This document shows positions 21,411-34,170 of a stretch of 64,000 bases of DNA, one piece after another. Every line of letters begins with the position of its first letter. The stretch's first letter is position 1. Both the position numbers and the translations under genes were made by a program. Source of the DNA: Prostheceraeus crozeri (lineage: Eukaryota > Platyhelminthes > Polycladida > Euryleptidae); the NCBI GenBank assembly GCA_907163375.1, contig CAJQUW010001730.1:124001-188000 (forward strand), read 5' to 3'. The notes under the pieces are model-generated. The model did not search any database. It was not told the origin of the DNA and saw nothing but the letters and a program-made list of their open reading frames with translations.

Positions 21411-23240
21411 TGAATCAGGCTCGTGTGGCGAGTGGCACATGCTGGCACACTCAAACTACATAGATCGACTATAGCCGTTGGTTTGACTGGCACATGGATT
21501 TCTCAAGATGGCGGTGTTAACTTCACATTACCAGCATGTCAAGCTTTCGACTGCCGATTTCTCTTAAACTAGACAGAATTCTTTGAAAATATTGGGAGAC
21601 ACATGCTAGCACACTTCAAATGTATCGATTAGTTAGGTCTATTTGAGTAGAACACCTCATTTTTAAAATGGCAGTGTTGAGTGGCACTGAGTGGCACAGT
21701 ATGATTCCATGTTTGAAAGAATATAAACAAACTGCTAAAATCGAAGCGGATGTTAATTTAATGATTAGCTCGTCTTAAGGCATTGATCTTTCCAAAAGTG
21801 AGGATAGCAAGAAGGATTAGCTATTGCACTGTAGAATTAAGGCACGAATGAATAATTTCAAGATTCTTGACATTGATTATATTATGTAAAATTTAAATTT
21901 TCTAGTTTTGCACTTAGCATGCCCTCAGCAAATTGCTGTTTCAAACTAGGAGTTTGCTGAGATAGATGGCGGTGCCAACTTCACATCACCACCATTTTGT
22001 GTTTTTGGGGACTAATTTCTCCGCAAGTACAGCGACGTAGATATAGACATTTGCTGAAACAATGCTTTTGATATTCCTTTGTATGCTGTGCGTGTTTCGC
22101 ATGTTTTAATTTTGTGTTTTGGAAATAAAGTTTTAATAACGGCGCCAACTTCACATCTCTGGCAAGTCGAACTTTCGACTGGCCATTCTTCTTAAACTAG
22201 ACGGAATTCTTTTGAGATATTGGGTGCACATGCGGGCACAACCAAATGCATCGATCTGCTAGGTTTATTTGAGTGGGGCACATCATTTTCAAAATGGCAA
22301 TGCTGAGTGGTGGTGCTACTTCACACACTTATTTGTCCTCAGTTTTTTCTTGTCGGTGGAACAGTAGGGAGAATTTGGCCCACTCCCTTCAGATCTTCTA
22401 ATTTATTGCGTCCGATGATGGTATCGCTTTTACATTCCAAGTTGATCTTGCTGTTCTATAAATAGCATTTTCAAATTCAAACCATCATTTTTTTCAAATA
22501 CATATCTTGTCGGTTAATTAGTTGATAGACATTGATGAAAATTATATTAAGGGAACCTATTTTGCGTATGCTCTGTCTAATGAGGCTATCGGCAATTTGC
22601 ATCACAGAATCTTTCAGAACAACATGTTCGTAGACTACACGTCTTTTCATTCTAATTAAAACTTTCTCCATTCTTTCTAAAAATGTTCTATTTAGCTTAA
22701 AACCTACCCTATTCAATTTTAAAAGAATTGCATTCTGTAACAAAAACAAAACTACATGAAAACAATCAATGACACTGCAACATTTCATGATACATGTGCA
22801 ATATGAAATCTGCTGAATATGTGGAAATATTAAGCAATTAAGCATGTTATACATAAACTGCTTGTCAATTGACAGGACAGTAAGAGCTAAACGTGATTTA
22901 AGTGCATGCAAACTGTATTATAATCATCTACAAGATATTGCGTAGATGTTTTGGACAAGAAATACTTGCAATGCGGTGTTCAGCCTCTTATATTAGGGAA
23001 TTGATGAGAACTTATGACAAAATGTTTTTCATTGTTTATTGTTCTCCATAATCCAATTATTAGGAAGATTCGTGTAATTATATTAACGTATTCTATGTTG
23101 TAATTGTATCATGAAGTGTTGTCGATTGCTTCAACTTAGCTATGTTTTTGTTATACGTAGAATGGAACTCGTTTAAAATTGAATACATTAATTTGAACGG
23201 AAAAAGTATTGAAGTAGAAAAGCAAAATATGGAAGAAGTG
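21411..23240. repeat. Repeat block with internal inverted arms
   Basis: Holds degenerate 165-bp-type units (21411-21700, 21960-22320), an inverted copy of the 2.2 kb centre (21815-21905) and the paralogue of 2290-3257 (21900-22870). Beyond 22935, bases 22945-23240 resemble the inverse of 22560-22870, giving a long diverged inverted repeat. The bases near 22905-22930 are the empty site corresponding to the mariner and MITE insertions at 3671 and 5094. Confidence 0.65.
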
Positions 23241-23840
23241 AGATTGCAAATTAATTTTTTTACGAAAAAAACTGCTGCTCAAGAAAAATCATTGTGACTG
23301 AAAAACGGCCAAACATAAAATTATGATGAACGGTGACTGCGTGATATCGCATAATCAGTGATGAACTGAAAAAGTGACCTCCTTCCAATGTATAGTGGGG
23401 CACATTAGTCGGTAACAATGAATTCAATTTGCCGGCACTTTGCCATCGAAATATAAATCCATGAAAAATTGGAAATCAACTGAATCGACTTCTGAAACAT
23501 TGTTAAGTTACATAAAGCATAAAGGAACTGCATGAGAGTATGTCTTTGTCGAAATTGATTGAAATTACCGTCTTTAAATCATTTTAAGTTGAACAAATAT
23601 ATCAGCCTACCGTTGATCAAATCAAGCAAAAAATCTGAAATTGAGTTCATATTTCATTAGACAATAGTAAAATTATAAAAGTACTTTTATCATCAAGGAA
23701 GTCTCATCTTCTGTATCGGCAACCGTGCTATAATCATTCAATTGCGCAACAGTTCCGCGTTGTTCCTGCTTCGAAATTGTTGATCATCAGCGCCTATCAG
23801 TCTTTGATCGGCTGAGAATTCACCTGCTGGAGTTGACATT
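23241..23840. other. Upstream region of gene B, nothing else seen
   Basis: AT-rich. The last 100 bp share short blocks with the region upstream of gene A (for example CTGATCG and GGAGTT). Confidence 0.4.
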
Positions 23841-23844
23841 GTTC

Positions 23845-23851
23845 TATATAA
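23845..23851 (+). promoter_or_regulatory. TATA box of peptide gene B
   Basis: TATATAA lies 52 bases before the ATG at 23897. Spacing and flanking words match gene A. The start of transcription is expected about 30 bases downstream. Confidence 0.65.
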
Positions 23852-23869
23852 TTAGTCCGTAATTCATGT

Positions 23870-24840
23870 GAGATATGAAACATTCCAAATCCAGACATGA
23901 AGGTAAAACATTCTTAATTATTCATTCACAATAAAACTAAAAACCAGCACAATTTCTGTCCATATATCTTTAGCATACTTGCATCCAAATAGCCCAATGT
24001 AAATAACATATTTATGAAGGCTATTTATCTATTCCGTTAGCAACATTTTCCTAACTGCTATTCTAGTCCCCTACCTCATCTGCGAGTCATCTATCTGCTT
24101 TCACATTGGAAATAATTGCATAAGTCACCTGTCTAATGTGTTTGTTTATACCGGTATAAGACTCCTTGCAGAACGTTTGCAACTATAGATAACGAGAAAA
24201 ATTTAAACTTTTGACTTTTTCTAAAAGTTTTCTTTTTCTTTGTCATTTAGTAATTATTTAGTTAATGCTAAATAAACATGAGCCCTAGATGCCTTTTGTT
24301 GTCTGTGAAGAAAATTCACCTGATGAAGGCTTCGACCGAAAATTTGTGATTTCAATTTTTTTCTTCCCCTTTTCGATCTACATGACCACCATGTGCTTGT
24401 AGTCACGATTCGGCATCAATAAACTCCTTCCTCTTCAGGTCATCTTCGCTTTCGCTCTCCTCGTCGCCTGCGCCATGGCTGCTCCCTCACAGGACGTCCA
24501 GCGCTATGTAGCTGACGCTATGCTGAAGGAACAGGGAGTCGCATACGTTGACTGGAACTGCCTTGCCAACTGCGGCCTCACCAGCACCTCATGCGTCCTC
24601 ACCTCCGGCTGTCTCTTCTCCGGCGGCGCTACCGCCATCGCCGCCTGTCTGGCCTCCAACTGCGGTGTCAGCGGCGGTGATTGTCTCATCCGTTGTTTCT
24701 TGTAATCTTTGAAATGTCACAATATACATTTCTAAATATTCTTGGACTTTTCATAAATAATAAAACTGGTAATAACATGCAATCTCGTCCATCTATGCTG
24801 TAGTCTGTGATGTGTGCGCCGCATTGTGCGATGTAAATAA
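23870..24840 (+). CDS. Secreted cysteine-rich peptide, gene B (two exons)
   Basis: Exon 1 coding is ATGAAG (23897-23902) with donor GTAAAA. The intron is 23903-24438 (536 bp). Exon 2 coding is 24439-24705. The 90-residue product has the same 16-residue signal peptide and eight cysteines as gene A. It differs from A in the mature part at three residues (Q for K near the start, S for Q, A for T), while exon 2 and the 3' UTR are about 96% identical, including AATAAA at 24759-24764. A second AATAAA follows near 24834. The introns and more distal 5' flanks are much less alike, so homology is concentrated in promoter, exon 1, exon 2 and 3' UTR. No stop or splice damage is visible, so both genes look functional. 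The function is unknown. Secretion is the only safe inference. Confidence 0.85.
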
Positions 24841-24880
24841 AGTGCAAATGTAGGAATGAGGAGAAATAAAGCGATCACAA

Positions 24881-24900
24881 AAGAGAGAGAGAGAGAGATA
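24881..24900. repeat. GA microsatellite
   Basis: About eight GA units just past the 3' end of gene B. Confidence 0.8.
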
Positions 24901-25729
24901 GTTCTGATGACAAGATAGATGAAGATCTAGAGCATTTCAATGAAGTTCTCTAAAACAGTGAACACAATAAAGGAAGGGCGTGAACGATTGAATAATTTTT
25001 GAAAGAAGCACATTAGGCATGACAGCAATATATGCCACTAGTCTTTCAAAAATTAAATAGGCACCTTGTACATCAGAAACTATCTTGTGAAATTAAAACA
25101 ATGAAATATTGACCTTTGCTTTGCTCTTCACTTAAAACAAAGGATGAGCATGTACATGTATCAGTACGGAAACGAACATGCACAGGAAAATAACACGGAA
25201 GTGTACAGGAAATAGATTGTGGAGAGTGTGAATTGAAATATATTGATGTGAGATCAAGACCGTTGAAAATATAACTGAACAGCACAAAAGACAAATAGAA
25301 GAAAATGAATTCGAAAAGACCGATAATTTTCAATTATTGAAGACCATAAAATTGATTTTGGTTGAATAACTTAATTTCTTGGATGTTAATGAAGTTAAAC
25401 ACAAAATATTGATCAAGGACCGGTTCTGCATTGCATAGTTGTTGTTGTTGTTGTTGCTGCATCCAGGGTTCCTACAATCGATAAATCTGATGACACTGAC
25501 TCTTGATGGTGAGTGAATATGGCAATGAGAAAATAATCTGAGTATCAATTTCAGCAAAATTGATATAAAGTTGACAAACATCCAATGAAGCTTATGCTTT
25601 GATCATTTCCGACATGGAGGTCATCAAAGAAGCCAATAACTACACATTCTGTCATTTATTTACAAAAGTAAACGATTACATCAGGAATGTATATTTGCAT
25701 GTAACATCGTATTTTCAAGCGTGGCCTCT
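24901..25729. other. No gene recognised
   Basis: AT-rich, with a short GTT repeat at 25440-25457. No coding signal. Confidence 0.45.
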
Positions 25730-26365
25730 ATGAAAATCCTCGGTGTCCATTTCGCAAAGGATCTTCGCTGAGATATTCACTGCAAGGAGATCTTCAAGAA
25801 GGCCTCTAAACGCATTTTTGTCCTCAGAAACCTGAAGAGAGTAGGTTGCAACGCTCAGATTTTATGGAGAGTCTATCGACAAACTATCCAATCCCTTCTC
25901 ACCTACTGCAATCCGTGCTGCTGCAATATGTCCCAAAAAGGTTACAAGTTACTTGTCAAAGTAGAGAGACGAGCCTCTAGAATAATTTTCGGTACTTCCC
26001 ATGGACCTGACTCAATAACTACTACTACATTGGCACGCACCAACCAAAGGTCTGGGACCCGCCTATTCCACAGTGTTATGACAACTATCAACCACCCTTT
26101 GCGTCAATTTTTCGACGAAAGGTCCCCAACTCACAGGAATTCTTCCACCCTCAAAAAACCCAGATGCCGTACTGTCCGCTTCTCCGACTTTTCATCCAGT
26201 ACTGCTCTACGTGTTCATAATTTCCTCTCTCCATGCTGGTTATCATACTTGATTCATTCATTGTCTCTTTTGTATCATGAACTCTGCATTGTTTGTAACT
26301 GTTTCATGCCTTTGTACTGCGCACACCGCAGATGTGTGCCAATAAAGTTATTATTATTATTATCG
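25730..26365 (+). mobile_element. LINE 3' end (reverse transcriptase C-terminus)
   Basis: The frame from 25730 reads MKILGVHFAKDLR, then KASKRIFVLRNLKR, SLLTYCNPCCCNMS and KVERRASRII. These are the conserved C-terminal motifs of a non-LTR retrotransposon ORF2 after the reverse transcriptase. The remainder to about 26250 includes RCRTVRFSDF. One TGA interrupts the frame at 25769-25771, where the family usually has Trp. The element is 5' truncated and ends in AATAAAGTT followed by a (TTA) tail at about 26349-26363, a typical LINE microsatellite tail. A CR1- or Rex-like clade is likely but not certain. Confidence 0.8.
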
Positions 26366-26678
26366 TGCAAACTCTACTCAATAAATACTAGACAGTAGGT
26401 AATCAATAGAATAATTAGTTAACTCGGCTTGGCAAAAAATATGCATACTGACACGAGATAATGTTCCGTAACACACAAGTGCGAGTGTATGCGAGAAATT
26501 CATTCGAACAAAGTTCTACATATTTTTTTCTACAAATTTTCTCATAAAATGAACATCAAAACATCAGTTTGATTATTGAATAATTATAATTGCTAATTAT
26601 CATGTTCTGAAAAGTATTAATTAAATTGATTAATTATAATTGTTAAATGTAGATTTTTAATTAACCCGAGGAGTATGA

Positions 26679-26830
26679 TTGAGGTATCTCCGTTACCCCA
26701 AATGACATTTGTGAATTTCAATCATTTTATACAACATTTCTAAAATTCAAAGACTTTTAATTTGTGACTTGAATTTACGAAATGTGTTTGTTTTACTTCG
26801 TTTATGTTTGGGGTGACTGAGTTACCTCAA
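26679..26830. repeat. Small inverted-repeat element, 152 bp
   Basis: The left end TTGAGGTATCTCCGTTACCCC is matched inversely by TTTGGGGTGACTGAGTTACCTCAA on the right. Arms are about 24 bp. A short MITE is likely, with no clear TSD. Confidence 0.55.
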
Positions 26831-28049
26831 GAGATAGGAAATGGATTTTCTTCTACTGTTACTGCCTATTGAGTGCAAATATGTTCAGTGCATGATCGAT
26901 GGTGTTTGGTAGATTGCATAGATTTCTGCTACTTGCGTCAAGAAATGTTAATTTTGCAGTAAACACAAAGCACGTGACAAGAATGATGAGAAGATAGACG
27001 ATGTTCTCATTTTCATTCTAACGTGCTATACTATGACCATTAGTTGTTTTGACTTGCACAGACGAAGATAGAGGATCTCGACAATCGCCCTCCGAAGTTT
27101 TTGGTTGGAGTTTCTGATATCACTGCTCCTAATGTGTTCCACTCACAGCCATGCACACAGCGGCAAAGGATCTGGCAGTGGTAAGATAGCAATCATGCAT
27201 AGTCTGGTGTGGATATGATTAGCAAGTGATTTCAAGTGTGCCAAATGATTGCCATTCCTTCCTCGTTTTCTTTAGAATTGTGGAATTATCGCATGAAAGA
27301 TATTTCAAGATTAGTAGCATAAAATCAGTGATACATCATCAGACGGAGGAAATTTCAATCAAACACAGCTATATTCCATTAAATAGACGTGCGGTAGCCC
27401 CTAACGTGAACGAGTGTAATTTTATTATGAAATAATCCGCTGGTTTAAGATACAATGAAAACAAGAAATTTCCACCAACAAATTTGCTTGAATGACTGCG
27501 TCTAGGTAACCATCTTGAAGTTTTGAAAGTTAGCATGATACCTTGGATGAATGAATGGAGTTTATTCAGGTTGGCATTTATGATTTCCATGTCTGCTGTG
27601 TCCAACAAGTTGAAGGTCTGGAGACTGTTGCGAAAATATGGTCCCATCATGACGTAAGTCTTCCTAGTTTTGTGGGAAAACAAAATCTATCAGTACAATA
27701 ACGAATCTGACATTTCGCTGAAATTCAATCGATTCTCATGCCTACCAGTCACATAGCACAATAACGTGCCATATATCATTCGAGGGTTTGCAGTGTGAGT
27801 TTTAGAATCAGCCAGCATAGACTTATAATGTATCCGTTATTGTATTAGCTGAGCAGTGCTCAAAATTTACAAATCGCTATATTTTCATAATGAAGACATG
27901 TGAGTATGATAATGAATCAGGCACAAGGAGAGACAGCATTTTCTCAGCTCTCTTTTGACATGCTATTCATCAAAATCGGTGAAGTAATAAAAAATTAGTG
28001 ATATTGTGAAGTTATCACAGAATCATAACCTTTTTGGTTGAAAATGTTG
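26831..28049. other. No gene recognised
   Basis: Only short open frames and AT-rich sequence. Confidence 0.45.
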
Positions 28050-28426
28050 TATTCTCACTTTTTCATCAAAAATGTTCATGTTTCGTATCATCAGAATCCT
28101 TGCGATGTGTGGAGCACGAATATGTAAGTTCTATTCATGTAAGTTCAATAATTCTTTTTCAAACTTCTTTTCAAAAGTACACAAACACATCGCAAAGTGA
28201 ACGAATGTTCAAAACAAGACAAATAGGAATGGTATGCTTCAAAGCAGTTGCCGATTGCTTATCTTCAATGTTTGTGTACTTTTGCTGAAATGAGAAAAAA
28301 ATATTGAAGAAGTTTGAAAAAGAACTATTGAGCTTATTTGAATAGAACTTGCATATTCGCACTCATTACATCGCATGGATTCAGAGGATACCAAACATGA
28401 ACACTTTCCATGAAAAAGTGAGAATA
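28050..28426. mobile_element. Foldback-like inverted repeat, 377 bp
   Basis: Arms of about 140 bp pair imperfectly: ATTCTCACTTTTTCAT at 28050 with its inverse ending 28426, continuing through GTTCATGTTT and TTCTTTTTCAAACTTCTT. The 100-bp centre holds a further short inverse of AAAAGTACACAAACA. A non-autonomous DNA element is probable. Confidence 0.6.
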
Positions 28427-29434
28427 TCATAGTACATAAGAATTTGTAATTAACATATCTATTCATCCACAAATACATCCATGAAGTCAGTGGGTAGCAA
28501 TGTCATACAAACACTACTCACAACATACTTACAAGTAATGCTGTTAGTTTTATGCTATAAGTCTTGTATCAAAGATAAAAATTGAACAGATCTTCATGCC
28601 TCACAATAAAATTGGCGCATTCATTTGTTTAAACATTCATAGCTAACACAGTGTCAGACTATCTACATGTATATGTATCTCCAAAATTCACTATTTTGGT
28701 TGCATTCAGGATGTCTTTGTAATCTCGATGCAGGACGCTTCGATGTGGTAGGAGATTCTCTCATTTTGCACTTATCTGAATGCATTTATTGTTTTTGAAT
28801 CTAATCAGAGAGTATGAAGGGTCTGACAGTGGAAAATCTGAGTTTCCTGAGTTAATCAGTGGACAAGTCATTTCCTCTAATTCGATCCGGTTTCTGCTTT
28901 GGCATATCTGGTGTGAGGGAATTCCATAGGGACAACGTGGCAATCTCAACGGTTAATGGAACTGTCATCGAAAATGATTAAGGACAGCTCGGAGGTGATA
29001 TCACTCCCGACGTGACAACAGAAACTTTTCACGAACATTCGCTATGTTGTAACAAGGTTGAAAATTATCTGAAAACATTGATGGAGTAAATGAAAAAATA
29101 ATAATTAGCTTCCGGACAGATTTATCCTTATCCGCAAGAATCAACTCCGAAGAGGCAAAGTTCAAGTTCAAGTCCTCAAATTTCAACCCCAATTTCGTCA
29201 ATTTCGTGAAAATGCCGCAAATATCAAATCCGATCAAATTAGAAGATAAGAAGATAAGCGGCGCCTTTTCAGCAAATCAACAAAATTCTATATCTATGTG
29301 TGTGGATTCACTCCGTTGCGGATTCAATCCGAGTCTTCAGCCGCATTCGCGAGGTTATGAAATAATGTGTAACATCTTAGATGAGATTGTGTACAGATGA
29401 GCTCCAAAACACGAATTGAGAAGGATAGTGCAAA
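28427..29434. other. No gene recognised
   Basis: AT-rich, no supported feature. Confidence 0.45.
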
Positions 29435-29438
29435 TTAA

Positions 29439-30748
29439 CCCTCCAGGCGGTGGGGGGGGGGCATATTTATGCCCCCCCTTTGTATTTTTCGATCTAATTC
29501 ATGAAATATGAAACGTATGATTCTGAAATTTTCAGTAGCTTACTTTTTGCGTATTTTTGACAATTTCCTGTAAAATTATTAAAATTGGATCACAGGAACG
29601 ACCTTTACATGACCTTTATTGAAAAGTACTTTCGAAATTTTATCAAATCAGTGAAATTCTTCAGAAATTTTGTCTATGAATGAATTGCTATTGCTTGGAA
29701 TCACTCATTACGTATAGAATAACTTATTTGACTGTAAATAACTTTATGCTTATCACGGTTTACCAATTCAAATTTGAAAATAAGCTGCATATACTACTTA
29801 CAATGATATTGTAAGTACTTTATAGAGTAATATTAGTTTTTACATCTTTTTTATTACTGTTATGTATTGAAAATATATTCACATGTATATGTTATGTATT
29901 TTCTACATGTAGCCATGTACATGTACTATTTGAACATAAATATATGGAATACTGTTTTTCAAAATTTCAGATTTCCCTTTTCAACTTACATAATCAGTTG
30001 ACCGAATAGTCTACAGAATCCTTGTCTGCCTTGGCAGTAGAGGCAATAAGTCTGCGTATCACGTTCAATCGCCTTCCCACTGCATCCTTTCATCACTTAC
30101 AAACACGCCGAAGGCGCTATTGCTTGACTAATTTGACTGCATTGGAATCGGTAACAGATATCTTCATAATCAGCTCTAACAAATTTGATCAACTTGAGTT
30201 GTATTCAACAATGAAAAACATTTGTTTGAATCAAATATGCTTCTATGACATTAGCAAAAAGCTCTTTTGATAAGAGTGATAAATGTTTCAATATTTTTAG
30301 AGTCCTCTCTGTTGATAATCTCAAAAAAAAACTATATATATAATTTTATTTGATAATAACTAAACAAATAAATTTTCAAAATTTAAAATGCTATTTTTGC
30401 ATATATTCAAATTTTAAAGCAATGCGAACACCACCATTGTATTCAAAGAACTTGAAACATGTTTGAGTCAATTTTTGCGATAATCTGATGATAAAATTTC
30501 GCTAAAAACATAAAAAATACATTTTTCTGAAAAAAAACGCATTTTCAAATTTTGAAATGCTATTTATAGCATGAAGACAGTCAAATTAAGTAATGCAAAT
30601 GGCACCACTGAATTCATCATGTCCGAAATGTGTAAAGGCCAGCATTTCATAAAATTCGCACACTTAGTTTAGGATATCCTGGGGGGGGCATAAATATGCC
30701 CCCCCCCCACCGCCTGGAAGGTGGCTGAAGGGCCCACCGCCTGGAGGG
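29439..30748. mobile_element. piggyBac-like non-autonomous element
   Basis: Flanked by TTAA on both sides (29435-29438, 30749-30752). The terminal inverted repeat is CCCTCCAGGCGGTGGG, with the CCC start usual for piggyBac. Each end has an adjacent hairpin of G runs, AT centre and C runs (29451-29478 and 30681-30708). The right end has a second partial terminal copy (CACCGCCTGGAAGG) just inside. The 1.2-kb centre is AT-rich and lacks transposase motifs. Confidence 0.85.
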
Positions 30749-30752
30749 TTAA

Positions 30753-33692
30753 AGTCCAATCTCTTATCCTATGACACTTTCTCATGACACTGTTTGAAGA
30801 GTTCTATTTCACAGCAGAAATCATCCAACTTCATGTTGAAAAAACCTTTTCTCATCAGCGAGCTCATGTACATGGCAGTGAAATTGAGCACCCGTGTCTG
30901 CAAATGTCAACATTTAGACTGATATTATGTTCGTTTTCATTAGTTGTTCATACGACGAAAGATGCTACCACAGAAATCCGACAGGGCTAGAATGGCCAAG
31001 GATATCGAGAACGAAGTCATGGACATGCGCTGTCATGACAGTTGTATCGATGACAACTTCCAGCAGTGAATGACAATGAGAAGGTGGTTTGTAGAAACCT
31101 TGAGATAACTTTCATTATATGAAATAAATATTTTGATGAATCTTGTTTTTACTCTGAAGAGCATCAGGCATGAAGCTTTTTATTAAAGTGGAAGATAGTG
31201 AATTTTATTGATCTCATTCTCAATTTATTTGTGCTAAGTGTTTAGCAAGAATGCATAGTGTGTCTATTTTAAAAGTCGCTGGTTTGAACCAAGGTCTCTC
31301 ATGCGCAGGGAGAAAACTTTACCACAAGGAGATGTCGCCTCGCGGCAAGAATCTTCAGTATACAATTAAATCTATCAATAATTTTTGAAATTCATTTAAT
31401 GAGAATCTTAAAATCATACATTTGTATTATATTTTGAAAATCAATAATTGTAATGACATTACAATGATTGTGGGTGTTCTATTCACTGAGTTGTGCGCTG
31501 TCAAATTTCTCACAATAGTCTGCTTCTCATTGCTGTAAAATTTGAGTCCCGAAATAGTCCTCGAATTCTCATTTTCGTGTTCATTTCAGAACTGCTTGGG
31601 TTGGAAAGTACAATAATTAATTCATGCACATTCTAATGCTCACTCCATAATTCTAGCATCGTCATCAGTCGACAGATACCATTAGGCATATCTAGCCCGC
31701 TGTATCCTATTTCCCCATTCATCCAATAAATGTTCTGGAAATAAAACTGCAAACTGCAAAACTGAGAATAAAGTTGCATTCATCGTGAAAAATGATTAAA
31801 AACTAGATGCCTTGTATTGCAGCTATAATGAAACAAATCAAGCATAATAATGGCTTCTGTACAACATAATGAGCAATGAAATAGTGAAATACAAGTAATC
31901 AAACTGTATGCAAGTACTATTAAATGCAAGTATTAATAGCAGGTCCCATCAATAATGAAAACTAAAGATTTGTCATAATGCATGTAGTTGATTTTGCACC
32001 TTAATACGTGCGATTACAAAACTAGCAATCCACATGCTTAGTAAGGTAGTTACAACATATCCACGCGGAGAATGTGTTGACGCTACATTTCAGAAAGCCA
32101 GACTCCTTCTTGATCATAGAATTCAAGTGACTAGTTACAAGATTGAATCAAATGTTTTATCTGTTCTAACATGTTTTCTGTTTTTCAAATCAATATTTCG
32201 ATTTATTCAAGTAATTATATTGATTGATTGCATGTTTCTTCAATATTTTTCTTATCTAGATTAACCGGACAATTTACATGTGACTATACTGATATTTCAT
32301 CATGGAATTCATTTGGAAGTTTGCATTCTTCCTGTTTCAAAATTCTCCGAATTATTTTTTACAAATGCCTTGTCTTGATTTCATTGCATTCTTTCGGTGA
32401 CTTTAAATATTTGCGAGTGTGACATCGTTCAAATTTGAAACTTTTCGTAAATTCAAACTACAGGGAGAGTCATTTTGAGAAGAAAACGAAGTCTTAACTC
32501 GCTTGTCGCCTCGCACATCTTGATCTATCGGTCCTTGGGATTCAGATGAGACTCAAATGAACAATAAATATCTCTATAAAGTTGTCACGCCCAGAAATGT
32601 CATTAATTACCTCAAAAGTGATTGAATTCAATGATACTAAGGATGAGCGCGATATCTTTAAGAAGGCATTGCACTGAAATTCATGCAAAATGTGTATCTC
32701 AAATACTGCACAGCTGCTTCGTTCTAATGCGCACGCAATTACATATCTTTCACGCAGATAGACAAATGCATGTACTTTGTCACATGGATATTAAGTTCAC
32801 ATGATTACACATGCTCTTCACTAAGTGCTACGTTAACTTAAATTTCAAGCATCAACATAGTCAATAATTATTCCAAGCGACAGCCAATATCTTTAATTCT
32901 TAATCAACAAGAAAATTAAAAGGAAAATATACTTAAAAATTTCGATTCTTAAACGCAGTGCTTTCGAAACATTCAACTTCAAATTATCTGACAAGGACCT
33001 ATTGACCTCGAATTTGGCTTACATTTAGAATGCAGCAAAAGTTCAATAGATACTGAAATATACACTTTAGAAATGGGACAAACTTCGCAAATACCGCATT
33101 GTTTGACAAGGGCCTACCGATAGGGGTTTTAATTTTGTTTTCTTCCGCTTCTTGAATTCTAACTGTGACGTGATTTAAGTTACAACAAAATGTAGTAAGA
33201 AAGGGTTCTTACAAAGAGTTTCGTCGCAGATGATTGAGGGACTAGCGTTATGTGATATCATCGGAAAGTCCCACCTACTGATGGTAGCAAAACTCAATTT
33301 CTAGATCTTCGCGAGTGTCTTCCAAGTCCGTCGGACTTCAAGCTTATGATCATGATGTCCGACAGACGTCGAAAGCGCTCGCTGTTTGAGCAGAGATCAC
33401 TTTCATATCAGTTCATGCAAGCCCTTGCGCTGCACCAATAGTGACTTTCATAGCATAATTGAAAACGCTGTCTAACTGCCATTTTTTCATTTGATTCGCG
33501 GTCAAAATGACTAATATTTCTGTGTTATAAATGAGATACGAATATTAATGCGGTATTGTATGATGACTGATCTAGGGAAATCTGCTGCGTTTTTGCGCTT
33601 TGGGATGACGGAGAACATTCGGTCTCAAAAGAAGCTCACCAGCGCTATCGACACGAAGATCTGAACTCTGTTGGAAGCTGCAGCTACATTGA
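30753..33692. other. No gene recognised
   Basis: AT-rich. Apart from a weak tRNA-like sequence near 31275-31345, no coding or repeat signal could be supported. Confidence 0.4.
31275..31345 (-). other. Possible tRNA-derived relic
   Basis: The minus strand has a perfect B-box-like GGTTCAAACC (31290-31281) and, about 40 bases upstream, a TGTGGTAAAG segment resembling an A box. The T stem does not pair well and no cloverleaf can be closed, so this is at best a tRNA pseudogene or SINE head. Confidence 0.25.
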
Positions 33693-33769
33693 ATGTCTAG
33701 CAAACATGAGCTCATCACAATACCTTTGGAGATTTCTTCAAAGTGGTTCACAGCCCTGAAACTCACTTT

Positions 33770-34020
33770 GGCTATGTCCGAATATCGCTTTGTATACCAC
33801 TACCGTCTCGGTAACCCGCTCACGCCCCCTGTCACGTACGTGGCAACCACAGCGACAGACTGGCTCACACACCGTGGCATGTGGAATAGAATGCGTGAGA
33901 TCGTCTCCGGGATGTCACTTTGGAGCTGCCGGTACTGCCACTGTCTTTTCACGCAAGGAAGCGATAGAAGCCATGGGCCTGTCTATGACAGCTAGCATTT
34001 ATCTTCCCACCAACACCCTG
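33770..34020 (+). other. G+C-rich open segment, possible exon
   Basis: Markedly richer in G+C than its surroundings and open in two plus frames. One frame has a cysteine-bearing stretch (VACGIECVRSSPGC). No domain can be named and no convincing splice sites were found. It may be an exon of a host gene or an old repeat. Confidence 0.25.
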
Positions 34021-34170
34021 CGGACAGCCTTTCCAGTTTTAAGTGTTCCTCGTTTTTCTTTTACTTTGTCTATCTTAGAGTCTCTTTTGCTCGTCTCCGT
34101 CCATAAATCTGTTTTCAAAAGGAACTCAAACATATTTTGTCTTTACCACGGTGACATTCTTTCGTCGTAA

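Noticed and set aside
22477-22911. 144-codon minus-strand open frame with a shorter counterpart at 2934-3236
   Set aside because: The similarity is explained by duplication of a non-coding repeat. Composition is not coding-like and the frame is not preserved throughout.
31275-31345. Functional tRNA gene
   Set aside because: Only the B box is convincing. The T stem and acceptor stem do not pair.
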